The notes below the pieces were generated by a model. The model was given only the letters and a program-made list of their open reading frames with translations. It was not told where the DNA came from and searched no databases. Of a stretch of 46,000 nucleotides of DNA, positions 1-12,055 are shown one piece after another (positions within the stretch are counted from its first letter, which is position 1; every line of letters begins with the position of its first letter). The translations under genes and the position numbers were made by a program. Source of the DNA: Adiantum capillus-veneris (Eukaryota > Streptophyta > Polypodiopsida > Polypodiales > Pteridaceae); the NCBI GenBank assembly GCA_014529385.2, contig CM043967.1, positions 132,433,182 to 132,479,181 of the forward strand, read 5' to 3'.

Positions 1-462
1 TGAGGGTCGAGTGAGGTTTTATTGAGCTGGGGGATTCTCGAATGTTGAGATCCTTTCGGTGATACAGGTCTTGGAGCGATCCCTCGAGCACCCTTAGATA
101 GGCAGCTAGGATGTATTGACTGTGAGTTAGACAGTTGGGATTGCATCTTTGCTTTACTGCCGTTGAGGCATTGTCGCAGTCTATGCTTACAGGACAATGA
201 CACGACAGTGAGAGACAGTACAGGTGGAGGACAAGTTTACCCACAACTTATACTGTTAGAGAGACAGTGGTTTTTTGAGCTGTTTTTGATCTGTTTTTTG
301 AGTACACCAGAGCCATTTTACAAAGGAGACTCTGCCAAAATTTCTGCAAAATCTGAAGCTTTCTTGGTTCATTTGACAGGTTGATATTGGTTCACAGATC
401 AGTTTACAAGGGAAACTCTGCTGAATTTTTCCCAGGAAAGTAAACTACTGTGAAGCGTAGCT
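1..462 (+). repeat. copia-B 5' leader, first copy
   Basis: Bases 1-392 match 40540-40931 in the same orientation with about 21 differences by eye (about 95% identity), mostly transitions. The second copy lies downstream of an LTR and a tRNA-Met-type primer binding site, which identifies this stretch as the transcribed leader between PBS and gag. The homology ends in TTGATATTGGTT in both copies; 393-462 continues here into the gag start codon. The 5' LTR of this copy would lie left of the window. Confidence 0.8.
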
Positions 463-1575
463 ATGGTTGGATCACAGGACACTGCTCTTTACAATATCAA
501 GAAGCTGGATGGAACCAATTTTCCATTGTGGAAGAAGGAGATTTGGCACGTGTTGGTACAAAAGAAGCAGATAAAACCTATAAAGCTCAAGGGGATAAAA
601 CCAGAAGATATGGACAAAGATGAATGGAGCGAAATGGATGAATTGGCTCTTTCTACCATTATGCTGACTTTGGCAGAAAGCGTTTACTTCAATGTAGCAG
701 ACGAGATGTCGGCTTATGAAGCATGGACAAAGCTGAGTGATCTTTATGAGAAGCACAGTGCAGCTTCACAGGTATACTGGCTTAAGAAGCTTGTTGACTT
801 GAAGATGAAAGAAGGGACACCTATGTCCAATCATCTGAATAAATTCAACACCATCTACAGTCAGTTGTCATCTCAAGGTGTCAATTTTGATGAACCTGTT
901 AGAGCTATGTTCCTGTTGATCACATTGCCGGTAAGTTGGTACACTTTTCGCACAGCTTTGAGTAATTCTGCACCTCCAGATGGTTTGACCATAGCAGGTG
1001 TAGATAGCAGTCTGCTTACTGAAGAAACCAACAGAAAGACAATGGACAAAGTCAAAGGAATAGCCTTAGTTGTCAGGGGAAGGACCAAAGAAAATGACAA
1101 AGGTGGAAAGAGGAATCAGTCTCGTAGCAAGTCCCGCGGTGCTAAAGGCAAGAGTGACATAGAATGCTACCATTGTGGCAAGAAGGGTCACATGAAAAGA
1201 GACTGCAGAGAATGGAAAGTACAAAAAGGCAAAGAGAAAGCAGAAGACCATGGTGAGAAGAACAAGTCCTCAGTGAAGATTCAAGAAATAAATGTGACAA
1301 ACACTGTTGCAGAGGATGACAGTCTAGTGTCAAGAGATATCTACTTCTTGAAGAATACAACGGACTCAGCTCTTCTTATAGCATCTCATGAAAATGCATT
1401 GAGTGACTGGATTATAGACTCAGGAGCAATCGCCAATCCTCTTAATGGTGATGAGTTCTTCAAGTTGCTTTTTAGCATTAAATGGGATGAACCTAGAATG
1501 CTAAAGATCACTAGAGATAAGCTCTATTGTTTGACAAGCTCTAAAATCACTCTTGAGAGGGATTGTAGCTATTAG
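463..1575 (+). pseudogene. gag: copia-B gag and start of protease, truncated
   Basis: A 370-codon frame opens with ATG at 463. Residues about 1-200 resemble the plant copia gag family (UBN2-like; the start reads KLDGTNFPLWKKEI). Around residue 235 there is a zinc knuckle CYHCGKKGHMKRDC (C-x2-C-x4-H-x4-C) after a basic linker. Near residue 317 the protease active-site context WIIDSGA begins, but about 15 residues later the sequence stops resembling copia and the frame ends at 1575. Integrase, RT and RNase H are missing here. In a full element gag packages the RNA and the protease matures the polyprotein. The leader in front is the same family as 39725-40933, and the 3' half of the same family is probably the fragment at 22045-24565. 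The break lies at about 1470. Confidence 0.8.
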
Positions 1576-4010
1576 TTTCTCATTTGTAATTGTGTTAGTT
1601 ACATTCTGTTTTTCTATATGATTAAGTGATATATTGTTCTTGCTGCTAGTAGAAAGAAGATAATTTTGCACCTCATGAGCCTCAGTAAGTCTAAGGATCC
1701 ACAATAACTCACTTGAGTACTGTAAAGGAGTAACCACAACTAAGAGTTGTCCAAAGGCATAACTAGTTTTCAGATCTTCTGAAGGTACTGGAATAATGCA
1801 AGAAAATCCTGGCGTAACTTTCCATGCAGTTGTGAACCAGAATTTCTACTCGCCCGAGTATCTTGAAAAGTTTATAGATAGGGAGTGTCCTCGTGTTAGA
1901 ATTCTGAATAGTTTGGAACACAAAGAACTACATGTTCATCCTTAATGAAGGTTACTTGCCAACATACTTTGTCAGCACACCTGGTAAGTCCTTGACGTAT
2001 GAAAGTATTGACACAATCTCCAACCCCACCACAGCAGGTGTTCAAAGTCAAAAACCGTACTTAAGAAAATTCTAGAATAGGGAGAAAATCATCTATTCAG
2101 AAATGCGTTGTGCTAACGTATGCTCTTAGCAGATTCTTTAGCACAAGATTACTCTTTGTAATTTGTCTATGCCCTTGGATAACTGACAGTACTGAGGTGT
2201 GTTTTCCTCACGGTTTACAGACAGTCGTCCCAAATGACTGGTAAATGGGGAATCACAGTAGTGTATAACATTGGTGAGGAATCAACAATGTCCAAAATAA
2301 CCATCGTGGCTAACTTGAAAAAGTCCACAAATGCCCAAACCGAGCCATGACCTCTATTGGTGATTAGTAGACCCAAAAGTAATCTCATAGAGATAGTGCA
2401 CATAGAGTGCAAAATGCTTCATAAGCAACAACCTGAGGAATATGCATGCCGTTCCAAATCAACCTTTGCTAAACACTAGGGCCCATAACACCTAGTGTGC
2501 ATGCATTTAGCAAAAACTAACCTGAACCTGTATATCCATAATGATCCTTGCCAATACTTATGGCAAATGTGATGCGCCTAGCACGCATTAAAAGGAATGT
2601 AAATAGTTCTGAAAAGAAACTAAATACTTTTAGTTGCAATCTTTTGCAAGCCTTGCTGAAACGTCTGAATCACAATAGAAGGTGAAACATTGATCACTTC
2701 TAGGTACAGACAATGAAACTTTTTCATTAACAACTTATAGCCTTGCTATATGTATAAACAACCATCTGCAATGTTGTTTAGCAGTACTTGTACCTTAACA
2801 AGTCATTCTAAGTATTCGACAATTTCTGGCCACTGAAATTGTTCCTGATAAGGTGTGCTCCAGATGTTCTAATAAACGGATGCGACCAGCACGTAGGGAC
2901 TTCGTCGTGACAAATCATTAAGAATTAGGCGTCAGTGTCAATCCCAGAGACTCATATTCACCACATGTGGAATATGTCTCAAAGAAGGATGGCCGAAAAA
3001 GCGACATCCATCAAGTACAAGATGTACTTGTGTGTGGAGGAACTGCAAAACACTCCGCGACAAGAGTGAGAGGGACCCTCATTATCTTGCTCCACACTGG
3101 CTAAACCAAACTCCTTGAGTTCCTAGACCATGTTGTATCCCATGTGACAACATGTGCCAAATTGAACCCTACAAGTAAGTTCGTAACAGCATAAGACAGA
3201 AAGATAGAGTGGACGCTTGGCCCAAAATACTTTGTGCCTACATGCCCTTGGCATGTCTCTGTAACATTCAAGCGTACTTAGACCAAGAAAAGTGTACTAA
3301 AAATCGAATGACACCAAATCAGTAGATGCATACCTGGAAATTTGAACGTAATGTACACTTACCTGTATTCAAATGGAGAGGAGCACGTCCCCTACCTGCA
3401 CTGGAAACCCGGGGTGTTGCCCTTGCAAACCAAGCCCTTGGACTAGAATCTACGTAGTCAAACCCCTTGATAAGACTCTTTGTAGAAACTGCTCAACTAG
3501 CAGATAACGATAACCAACATAGTTAACCGTGTACAGATTGAGTGGAATCAACTTGAAAAGTGTGTTCGTCTGCTACCGCGTGGTAGATTGCGGAATTATT
3601 TCCTTGAAAGTATAACTGGGAGAGATCAAATGTGATCCTCAATGCAGATCAAACTGTGATCCTTAATGCCTATGGGGTGATTTAGCAATCACCTGCCGGG
3701 TCTTACCCCAAAACAATATGTCCATAGACACTCGGTAGTGCTATAGAGAGAGCAGGAGACCCACACAAGTGAACTACCGATCTCTTATGGAAAACCATGC
3801 TGTCACAACTGATTGCTGTGTCTATACTCCGTGGTAGAGATCAGCCGGTGTGAGTTCAAGATTATCGAAAACTCACTTGAGCGTCGCACTAAAAACATGT
3901 AGTGCAAAAATGACACCCTAAACATCCGTAATGACATCCATAATGACAAGATGCTTGCTTGTCAATTAATGTCAATTTGTACTAGCCCCAAAGCTAGGGG
4001 GATGAGAGAG

Positions 4011-4011
<1 letters not shown>
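1576..4011. other. gene-poor stretch, nothing recognised
   Basis: No open frame longer than about 78 codons exists here and none resembles a known family. No LTR ends, tRNA boxes or terminal inverted repeats were seen. The origin is unknown; it may be an old decayed repeat or intergenic DNA. Confidence 0.5.

Positions 4012-4048
<37 letters not shown>
4012..4048. repeat. (AC)n microsatellite
   Basis: Uninterrupted AC dinucleotide run of about 37 bp. Confidence 0.95.
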
Positions 4049-4049
<1 letters not shown>

Positions 4050-4479
4050 GGTAATCCAAGCCTCAAGAGGAAGCAAGGACATATGTCAAGCCCCTACCCA
4101 TGTTACCCTCATGAAGTGCCTGAATCCTATTGGATAGGCTTAAAAGGACCCCACCGATGAGCATTTAGAATAATTAATTAACTATCTAAGCAAACATCAA
4201 GCCTCTCTCTCAAAAGGGGAAAGAAGGACACTTGTCCAAATGCTACCCCTATTGCTTGAAATGACCACCTAAGGTGATTGGCCAAAGCCTGGCAAGGGCC
4301 AATAGGGATCAAGCAAGAGAGAGATGTGTGTGTGAGAGAGAGAGAGGGGTCTACCAAGCATGAGAAGGGCTGATTTTTTACATTCTCATAGTCATTCTCA
4401 CACACACACATTCTCATTGTGTGAAGTGCAAAGTGCAAGAGCTCCATGTCCTTCTCCAAGCTAGTAGAGAAGTTGAGAG
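4049..4479. other. low-complexity purine/pyrimidine-rich DNA
   Basis: Contains short GA runs near 4325-4348 and a short AC run near 4398-4410. No coding sequence is supported. Confidence 0.5.
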
Positions 4480-4720
4480 CCTACGCCAACACTCTTGGCT
4501 ATGGAATGCCATTAGGAAGGGAATGGGGTCTAAGGGGGCCTCTTATTTGCCATGGGATTAAAAAGAAGATTATGGAAGGGGCAAATGGGTGGATGCCATG
4601 TGTACTGAAATGGTGGGTATGGCAGGGCCTAAAAGTCAGCAGTCAAACTTGTACTCTCTTATAAAATATAAAGAGAAAATATCTTTCAAATTCAAAAAAC
4701 TAAACTTTTCTCAAAATAGT
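4480..4720 (+). repeat. dispersed repeat, copy 1 (inverted copy at 19080-19255)
   Basis: The segment with CATTAGGAAGGGAATGGGGT followed by a GGGCCTCTTATTTG-like block matches the reverse complement of about 19080-19255 (CATTAGGAAGTGAATGGGGT, then GGGCCTCTTTATTTG). Both copies are followed by a TTTCAAATTCAAAA-type stretch, so the homology extends over roughly 170-230 bp with gaps. It is probably an unclassified dispersed element; ends and target duplications were not found. Confidence 0.55.
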
Positions 4721-5082
4721 TGAGTAAAAACCAATCCTTTCTCCCCCCTCTCTCCTAAAAGGGGGTCCCTCCAAAAACATGCTGATCATTCCCTCCCTCT
4801 CTCTCTACTGTACCATCTCTCACTTCTCTTCACTTTACCATGTTTCTCTTTCCTTCCTTTTAGTTTTCCCTCCCAAAAGCTCTACCGCAGAATTTTGAAC
4901 CTCCTTTCCCTCGTTAAGTTTACTGCATTCTCCTCAAGCTGAATTTATCCATTTCTCCATTGTCATGCAGTAAGTGGCATCCTTCACCTTTGTGTACCAT
5001 CAATAATCTTGCTCTTTATAGCTGAGAACATGGATGTGCAATGTCTAATCATAAGTGTTTACAGGTGGTGTGACTATTTTCC
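4721..5082. other. pyrimidine-rich region upstream of a possible gene
   Basis: C/T-rich DNA (CTCTCTCT tracts near 4740-4860) leads into the first ATG at 5083. It could be a promoter or 5' untranslated region of the downstream gene. No TATA box was placed with confidence. Confidence 0.3.
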
Positions 5083-6222
5083 ATGGCATCATCTGGTACT
5101 CGACAACAAAGGAGTGTCACTGACTCCATTTCATGCAGCAATTTACAAGACGACAATGGATATTGGGTGACGATGGAGTTAAAAAGAATGATGTGCATGA
5201 CAATGCAGCCCAGCTCAAGAGGTGCACAGAAGGTCTCAAGGAGACACATGGCTTCTCGAGCACACCATTGGAAGGGAAGAATCATGCAGTTCAAGAAAAC
5301 ACAAGAAGGTAAGAGGCTTGCGAAGGTGCATCATGTGTATGTTGCTTCACAATTGAAGCTAGAGACAACAGTGGTTCCATCGAGGTTTCTTGCAAGTTGT
5401 AATTTGTACTCCTCTTTCAAGTTTTTTGGTTATCTATTTAATATTTTTGCCTTGTGTGCTGCTTTTGATGACGTAAGATTTCCATTGTTGTTTGTTCATG
5501 TTTACATATGTTTTTCCATTCGAGCCAATAGAGTCATTCACAGGAACATTTGAGGCCATCCACACTAAGATTGGCAAGTTGCTCTATGCTGGTTGTCAGT
5601 CCTTTGAGCTTGCCTCACATGACATTTTTTTTTTATAATCATACTTATGTCACACCTAGGCAAAATGGATATGGTAATCTATCTTTGGTTTACTCGCCAA
5701 CCTTGGAGAGTTTGGAATGGCCTAAGCCAGACAGTGACGAGAATCGAGGTGGATGTGCAAGCAGCAATGAAGTGCACCTATGGTTCCCATAAATCCACGG
5801 TAACATGGTTTATGTCTCTTCATGTGTTTGTGTTTATATTTTGACTTAAGAGTGTTCACATGACACCAAAAATGTGGACTTGCAAAGGGGGAAGTGCGAT
5901 CAACGGGTTTCTTGTAGCTGGATGGGAAACTAAGGTGGTCAACCACTAGGGAGATAGAATCAAGTACTCTATAGTTTTTGACAAGGTGGTGTTCAGATAC
6001 CATATTGCAAAGCAAAGCTTGTCGATGGTCTTTCCCTATAGAAGATGGAAGTTGACGATGGGAGAATGGGAGGAACTAGACTCTGAGGTTGGTGCTAGAG
6101 AATCAGTTGACCTGCAAATACATCACCACGATGATGCAGTGCACCACATTATAGTGAAAAATGAATGGCATCTCAGTCACCTTCAAGAGTATCTTAATCT
6201 CAGATATACCTTGCCCAAGTAA
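5083..6222 (+). CDS. possible multi-exon host gene, function unknown
   Basis: Several coding-like pieces fit a spliced gene. Exon 1 (5083-5308) starts MASSGTRQQR and ends at a canonical donor AAG|GTAAGA. An acceptor AATAG precedes 5532, and joining the two keeps the frame (phase 1) into about 33 codons beginning SFTGTFEAIH. Another coding-like piece lies at about 5660-5800 before a GTAACA donor. The last piece, from about 5942 to the TAA at 6220-6222, holds an HHHDDAVHH stretch. The later splice sites are uncertain, and one candidate exon carries a stop in the frame I would choose. I recognise no domain. Alternatives are a decayed gene or a captured fragment inside a transposon. Confidence 0.35.
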
Positions 6223-6563
6223 TATCTCTTTGTAATCAATGAAAAGATTGTTCGCTCCAAAAAAGAGAAGAGCTTTCTGTGTGAGAACGTTCTGTTTTCG
6301 CGATGTATTTTTGTAAAAGCTTGTAACTGACAGGGATTTTGTCCACATTAATACATACAATGTTTTGAATCTCGTTTCTACGCATACTTGTTTATTCTTG
6401 ACTTGTTCAAGTTTTTGATTGAAACGTGCAATTTATTTGATGTGGACCACAAATGTTTTCAATGTTGGTGTCTTTCAATGCTTTATTGCGTGATTTTGTT
6501 TAAAATTAAAGTTTTAGGTTATTTTGATATTAATTTAAGTGCTTTTTAAAAAGTGACTTTAGG
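6223..6563. other. intergenic, AT-rich
   Basis: Downstream of the TAA at 6222 and upstream of a TATA box. T-rich near 6370-6560. No coding sequence was seen; it may hold the 3' end of one unit and the promoter of the next. Confidence 0.4.
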
Positions 6564-6570
6564 TATATAA
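6564..6570 (+). promoter_or_regulatory. TATA box
   Basis: TATATAA lies 88 bp before an ATG at 6658, followed by a C/T-rich stretch containing CACATTCACAAAAC, a typical plant transcription start and 5' leader composition. Spacing is normal for a TATA-driven promoter with a leader of about 60 nt. Confidence 0.5.
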
Positions 6571-6657
6571 GTGACTTTCTAGTTTTTAAACTTCATTTCT
6601 CACATTCACAAAACTCTAGCTCTAAGCTTTCTTTGCATCTTCTTCGCAAACGAACCC

Positions 6658-7472
6658 ATGGCAACGTCTACTGATGCACTTATCACACAATTAGAAAAGG
6701 TAGGACTTGTAGATCGAGCACATGAACTACTCAGTGTGTTCGACGGGACAATTGACATGCAGGCCACTGTCAACCTTCATGCAAAGGCATTCAGAAGCTT
6801 TCTTGACTATGTGTCATAACACATGGAGGAATATGCCATAATCTTTGAGGGATCCGACATGGCATGGTTGCTAGTGGGTTTCTTGAAGCATCTCTATGCG
6901 ACTGACAAAAACTTCCGTTTCGCTTGTTGAGGTTTATTAAAGGCCTCACGGGATGGGACTACATGATAGAGGAGGAGGATGATCTCATGGATTTTGGCAT
7001 GGGGTGCATAGGCACCCAGTTTATTTCATGGGACATGGTTTTGGAATTACTTGTGCTTGAAGGCATGGACAAGGGAGAATCAAAGGAGAAGGTCAACCAA
7101 AGAACTCATGTGACCATTGTAGAGGAATCAAATGAAGTTATCAAAGAGATAGATGAGCAGGCCAAAGCATCTATGGCACTCGTACTCTTGCAAGATCCCA
7201 GCTCCACTGAGGGGGAAGATCAAATGATAGAGGGAGATGAGGTACAGGAAGAGGTCCCGGACCTCCAAATTCTCACTTTGCATCTAGTGGTGGTGGATGA
7301 TCGTCAGTTTCTGTTCCTTGACGACATTGCCAAAACGTTAGGACTCAGAGAAGATGAGTCACTTGAAGTGCTTGCTATATATGTGGGCATGAAGGATCCC
7401 AGTGGAAAGGAAGAGAAAGTCAATTTTCAAGTTGACTTCGAAGACCAAGATCTCCCAGCAAGCCTCTCTTTC
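6658..7472 (+). pseudogene. unrecognised host-like gene, damaged, cut by copia-A
   Basis: The frame starts at ATG 6658 (MATSTDALIT), has an in-frame TAA at 6817-6819, reads on coherently (MEEYAIIFEG) to a TGA at 6928-6930, and resumes in another frame from 6924 to the copia-A insertion after 7472. The protein is acidic, with EEEDDLMDF early and many glutamates between 7080 and 7260. I recognise no domain. Without the insertion the last frame would run into TAA TAA within about 15 bases beyond the right target duplication, so copia-A landed at the very end of that exon or reading frame. A TATA box precedes the unit. Either it is a pseudogene with one stop and one frameshift, or the breaks are introns I did not resolve. 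Confidence 0.35.
7468..7472. repeat. target site duplication of copia-A, left
   Basis: CTTTC directly before the LTR start; an identical CTTTC follows the other LTR at 12957-12961. Confidence 0.9.
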
Positions 7473-7615
7473 TGTTGAGATGTAGAGAGAAAGAGAGAGA
7501 GACGAGACAAGAGACACACCATATACGCTCCCAAAGACTGATTCATATTGAGGACAAGATACAAATATATAGGTGAGACCAAGTTGAGTAGAGTGAGCCA
7601 TATATAGCTCCAACA
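7473..7615 (-). repeat. copia-A 3' LTR (143 bp)
   Basis: Begins TGTTGAGATG and ends CTCCAACA on the plus strand, giving the inverted ends TGTTG/CAACA. Identical to 12826-12956 except for 12 extra GA-rich bases near its start. Confidence 0.95.
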
Positions 7616-7624
7616 CCCCCACTC
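7616..7624 (-). other. copia-A polypurine tract
   Basis: On the minus strand GAGTGGGGG directly precedes the 3' LTR. In this position it primes plus-strand DNA synthesis. Confidence 0.75.
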
Positions 7625-7864
7625 AAACAAAGGTCTCTAGCTTTGGATGAAAAAAACCCTTGGGGAGTTCAAGGGAAAAACCCAAGCCCCTATACAATGT
7701 GAAAATATGAACCAGCGATGATGATGTGAAAGTGAATTGTGCATCTATGTACAAATATTCAAGTGACTTAGAGATCACAATGTGCAAATGTGGAGTGTGC
7801 ATAGTGCATGGTACCTAAAAGATTACAATGTCATATGTACAAAGCTATTACAATAGCAAAGAAG

Positions 7865-10800
7865 CTAATCTAGAAAGAGTGAGGTCGAAGCAACTCCAAG
7901 CTCCAAGCGCAAGAGGATGAAACGTGACTCGTTGAGGCCTTTGGTCAAAATGTCTGCAATCATCTGGTCACTTGGACACTGTTCAACCATAATGGTTCCT
8001 TTGCGTACTTCATACCTGACATAATGATAATGGACAGCAATGTGCTTTGACTTATTATGTTGAACATAGTCTTTTGCAAGACTAATAGCACTTTGGTTGT
8101 CACACCGCAAGGGTGTGCTAGAAAGAGGAGAGTGACCAATATCAACCAGCATTTGTCGAAGCCAAATCAACTCACGAACTGCAAGTGATGCCGCAACATA
8201 TTCTGACTCAGGCATAGAAACTGCAACACAACGTTGTTTCTTGCTAGTCCAAGAAACAAGACAACCATTTATAAAGAAGCAATTTCCACTAGTAGATCGC
8301 ATAGATAAATGTGAGCTTGCCCAGTCTGCATCTGTGTAACCCAAAAGAGAAAGAGATTGTATAGAATCCGATGTGAGTTGTCGTCGATAGACTAAACCAA
8401 AATCTGTAGTGCCTTTCAAGTATTTCAACACACGCTTTGCAGCAGGCCAATGCTTAAGAGAAGGACATGCAAGATGTTGTCCAAGATAATTAGCAGCAAA
8501 CAGAATATCAGGACGAGTGTCCATGCCAACAAACTGAAGACATCCAATCAAGTTAGCATAAGGTTGATTTGTGACAAGTTTACCGCCATTGTCAGAAGTG
8601 TTCTTCGTAGAGCTTGCAAGACAAGGTGTGTTGGCTGAATGTGCAGATTCCATACCAAATTTTTGAATAGTATCTGTAATAAACTTTGACTGTCGAAGGA
8701 ATAAAATACCTTTTGTACGGTTCCGTTGGATTTGAATGCCAAGACACGAGTGAATCTCTCCAAGATCCACCATATCAAATGCAGAAGACAATAACTTTTT
8801 CACTTGCTAAAGAAATCCCAAATCATTGGAAACAAGGATGGTATCATCCACATAAAGAGCAAGAATCACAAAACTGCTACCTTGGCGTTTTATGTATAAG
8901 TTGGGGTCTGACGAGCAAGAGATGAATCCTTTAGAGGTGAGAAAAAGATCAAATTTTGTATACCAGGCTCGCGAAGCTTGTTTGAGACCATATAGTGCCT
9001 TATGGAGTTGAGCAACAAGGTCTTCTTTACCTGGAATAACAAACCCTTCTGGTTGTTCCATATAAATTTCCTCTTCCAAGTCACCATTAAGAAAAGCAGT
9101 TCGCACATCCATTTGATGAGCTTCTAAATCAAATTGAACAGCAAATGCCAATAAAACTCGAACACTTGTAATGCGAACAACTGGTGAAAAAGTCTCTTGA
9201 TAATCAACACCAGCTACTTGGGAATAACCTTTTGCAACTAAACGCGCCTTGAACTTGTCAAAAGATCCATCTGCTTTTACTTTTGTCTCATACACCCACT
9301 TACATTTAATAGTTGTACGACCAGGAGGTAATTCAGTTAGTATCCATGTACCTTTAGAGATAAGAGAATCGTACTCTGCTTCCATAGCCTCTTGCCATTG
9401 ATCCTTTTGTGGTGAAGAGATAGCTTCATCATAAGTAATGGGATCTTCGGAAGTAGAAAAAGCATTATCAGCAATATCGTCATCATAAACATGACATGAG
9501 CCATGTTCAAAATCAATAGGCAGATCAACAAAAATATCAATATCATCATTGGCGACATTCGGAATGGATGGTTGTGAAGAGGAAAGTTGCTCTATAGGAA
9601 GAGTTTCATCTTCTGAAAGAAATGGAAAAGCTTGAAGCAATGATTTAGTATCATCAGAATCATCCATGGACCATGAGCCTCCCATAAGCTGTTCGTTAAA
9701 AGTAGCATCACGATTCACAATTACTTTCTTGGAGGAAGGGTCATAGAATTTGTAGCCTTTGGAAGTGTCAGAATATCCAATAAAAATAACTTTAAGACCA
9801 GGAGCATAAAGCTTTGTTCGTGTCTCTTTGGGAACATGAATATAAGCAATACATCCAAAGGTTCGAAAATGAGATACAGAAGGAATGTCACCTGTCCATG
9901 CTGTGATGGGTATCTTACCAGAGGGTGCAGTAGTAGGATTCAGATAATTCTGAATAAATACTGCTGTCAAAGTAGCTTCAGCCCAAAAAACACGAGATAA
10001 GCCAGAATGAATCAGCATACATCTTACAGCATTGAGAATAGTGCGATTCTTTCGTTCAGCAACACCGTTCTGTTGAGGCGAATATGGAATAGTATGTTCA
10101 TGATGAATTCCACTGTTAGCACAGTAACTCACAAACTCTCGAGAAACATATTCGCCTCCATTGTCACTACAAAGCTTCTTAAGGCGACGACCAGTTTGAA
10201 GTTCCGCAGCCTTGTGGAATTGTTTGAAAACAGATAAGGCTTCAGATTTTTGTCTAAGTAGAAATACAGTCGTATACCTTGAGAAATCATCAATGAAAGT
10301 AATGAAGTAGCGATATTGTGATCTCGAAGAAGGTAGAGGTCCACATATATCAGTATGAACAAGATCCAATATGTCATGAGAATGAGTTGTATTTGAAAGA
10401 GGAAAGGGTTTGCGATTGTGTTTCCCAAGAGCACAAAATTCACAAATTCCCATATGAGGATGGGCTTTAAGATCCATGCCATGAACAAGATCATGACGTT
10501 GAAGATCAAGGAGTTTTGAGAAATCAGCATGAACAAAACGGTGATGCCATACTTTGCAATCATGATCACCTGGAGCAGTGACAACATTTGCTACAGCATC
10601 GTTGAGAGAGAGTTCAAACAAATTACCATTTCGAGGAGCAGTGGCTATAGTCTGTCCATCTTTCTCAATTCGGCATTTGGTATGATCAAATCCAACAAAC
10701 AGACCAAGATCAACAAGTCTAGCAACTGAAAGAAGATTACGTTGAAGATCTGGTACATGTAATACTCCTCGCAAAATTCGAGTGGAAGAAGATAAGGTAC

Positions 10801-12055
10801 CAAGATATAAGTCTCCAATACCCTTTACTTGACAAGTAGTATCATCAGCAAGATAAACAACACGTTGAACTGACAGTGGATGACAGTTATGGAGCCACTT
10901 AGACTGATATGTCATATTTCCTGTAGCACCAGAATCGACAATAAAAAGTGATCCATCGCGTACATGAAGTATTCTGTCTGAAGCAACTGAACATAGGACG
11001 CAGCTTGTTTCTGGTACAATGTTGTTTCGATGTTCAGTAGCATATGCTCTATTCCGATCTGTGTCGAATCGACGCTTATAGCACATATGAGTGGGATGAT
11101 CAGATCGTCCACAATATTCATAAGAAGAAGAAGAAGAGTCTCTAGATAAACGTGGTTGTTTTGTGGTAATATTGTGTTCTTCATCATATTGACGTGCCCA
11201 ACAATCATCTTCAGTATGGCCATTTCTGTTGCAGTAAGAACATTGCTTATTAGGAAATTTGAGACGAGAGAAAATATTACCGCGACGGCCACCTCTGCGG
11301 TTTCCTCGTTGAAATGGACGCCTTCGAGCATAAAAAGCCCGTTCCATCTGTTGTGACTCAGTCTCCTCGTGTGAAATCATAGCTGTATCATGACTAGCAT
11401 TACGACGTTCTTGACGTTGAGAGTATTCAATTAAAGACATGCAGGCTTGGTCGAAATCAAGACCATCTTTATTAGAGAGAATAGTAACAATGTTATCATA
11501 AGAAGAGTCCTTCACCGTATCAAGGAGAAGTGTAATCAGTTGCTTTTGTGGAACAGGATCACCGGTAGCAGCAAGTTGATTAATAATAGATTTGAAAGAT
11601 TCAATATGTCCCGTCATGGCAGTACCAACTTCATATTGTAACTTGTTAAGCAACCCTCTCAAATAAAGTATTTCTGTGACAGATTTCTTCTGAAAGTTTG
11701 CAATAAGGTACTTCCATACGTTGTGGGAAGTAGGCAGTTCGTACATATCAAGCAAAAGGGAATCAGTAAGAGCAAAAAGAATATACCGACGAGCTGCTTT
11801 ATCACGTCGTTGCCAATCCGTATAGGCAACATTCCAATCTTCAAATATAGGTCCTTCAGTGATAAGCACGTTATCATTATCCGTATCAATAGGCTGAGGC
11901 GGACAAACACGATTTCCAAGAACAACATCGGAGAGTTCATCGCCTTCAAGAATTAACAACATCTTTGCTTTCCAGCCTGGAAAACCTTGACCTTGGAAAG
12001 GAGGAACAGAACGCTGGCCAGAAGGAAAGGCGTTGACGAGAATATTCATACCCAT
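7865..12055 (-). CDS. gag-pol: copia-A gag-pol polyprotein with one in-frame TAG
   Basis: One reading frame runs from an ATG at 12055 (MGMNILVNAF) to 7865. It is interrupted only by TAG at 8807-8809, where CAG would fit. In order it holds: gag; a zinc knuckle CSYCNRNGHTEDDC near 11200-11245; protease IVDSGAT near 10920-10940; the integrase zinc region (HHRF..H, CEFCALGK); an integrase core with FIDDFSR, CSDNGGEY and QQNGVAERKN (D, D and E present); RT with QMDVRTAFLNG and LYVDD near 8841-8861; and RNase H with YTDADWA, SESEYVAAS-type and CDNQSAISLAK motifs. The stop falls just after YVDD and would remove the RT end and RNase H unless read through. The frame stays open 135 codons upstream of this ATG to 12460, but those residues are hydrophobic and unlike gag, so I place the start at 12055. 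About 1,396 codons including the stop. Confidence 0.9.

Noticed and set aside
1576-4011. Possible non-coding RNA or organelle-derived DNA
   Set aside because: No rRNA or tRNA landmark and no recognisable organelle gene could be found by eye.
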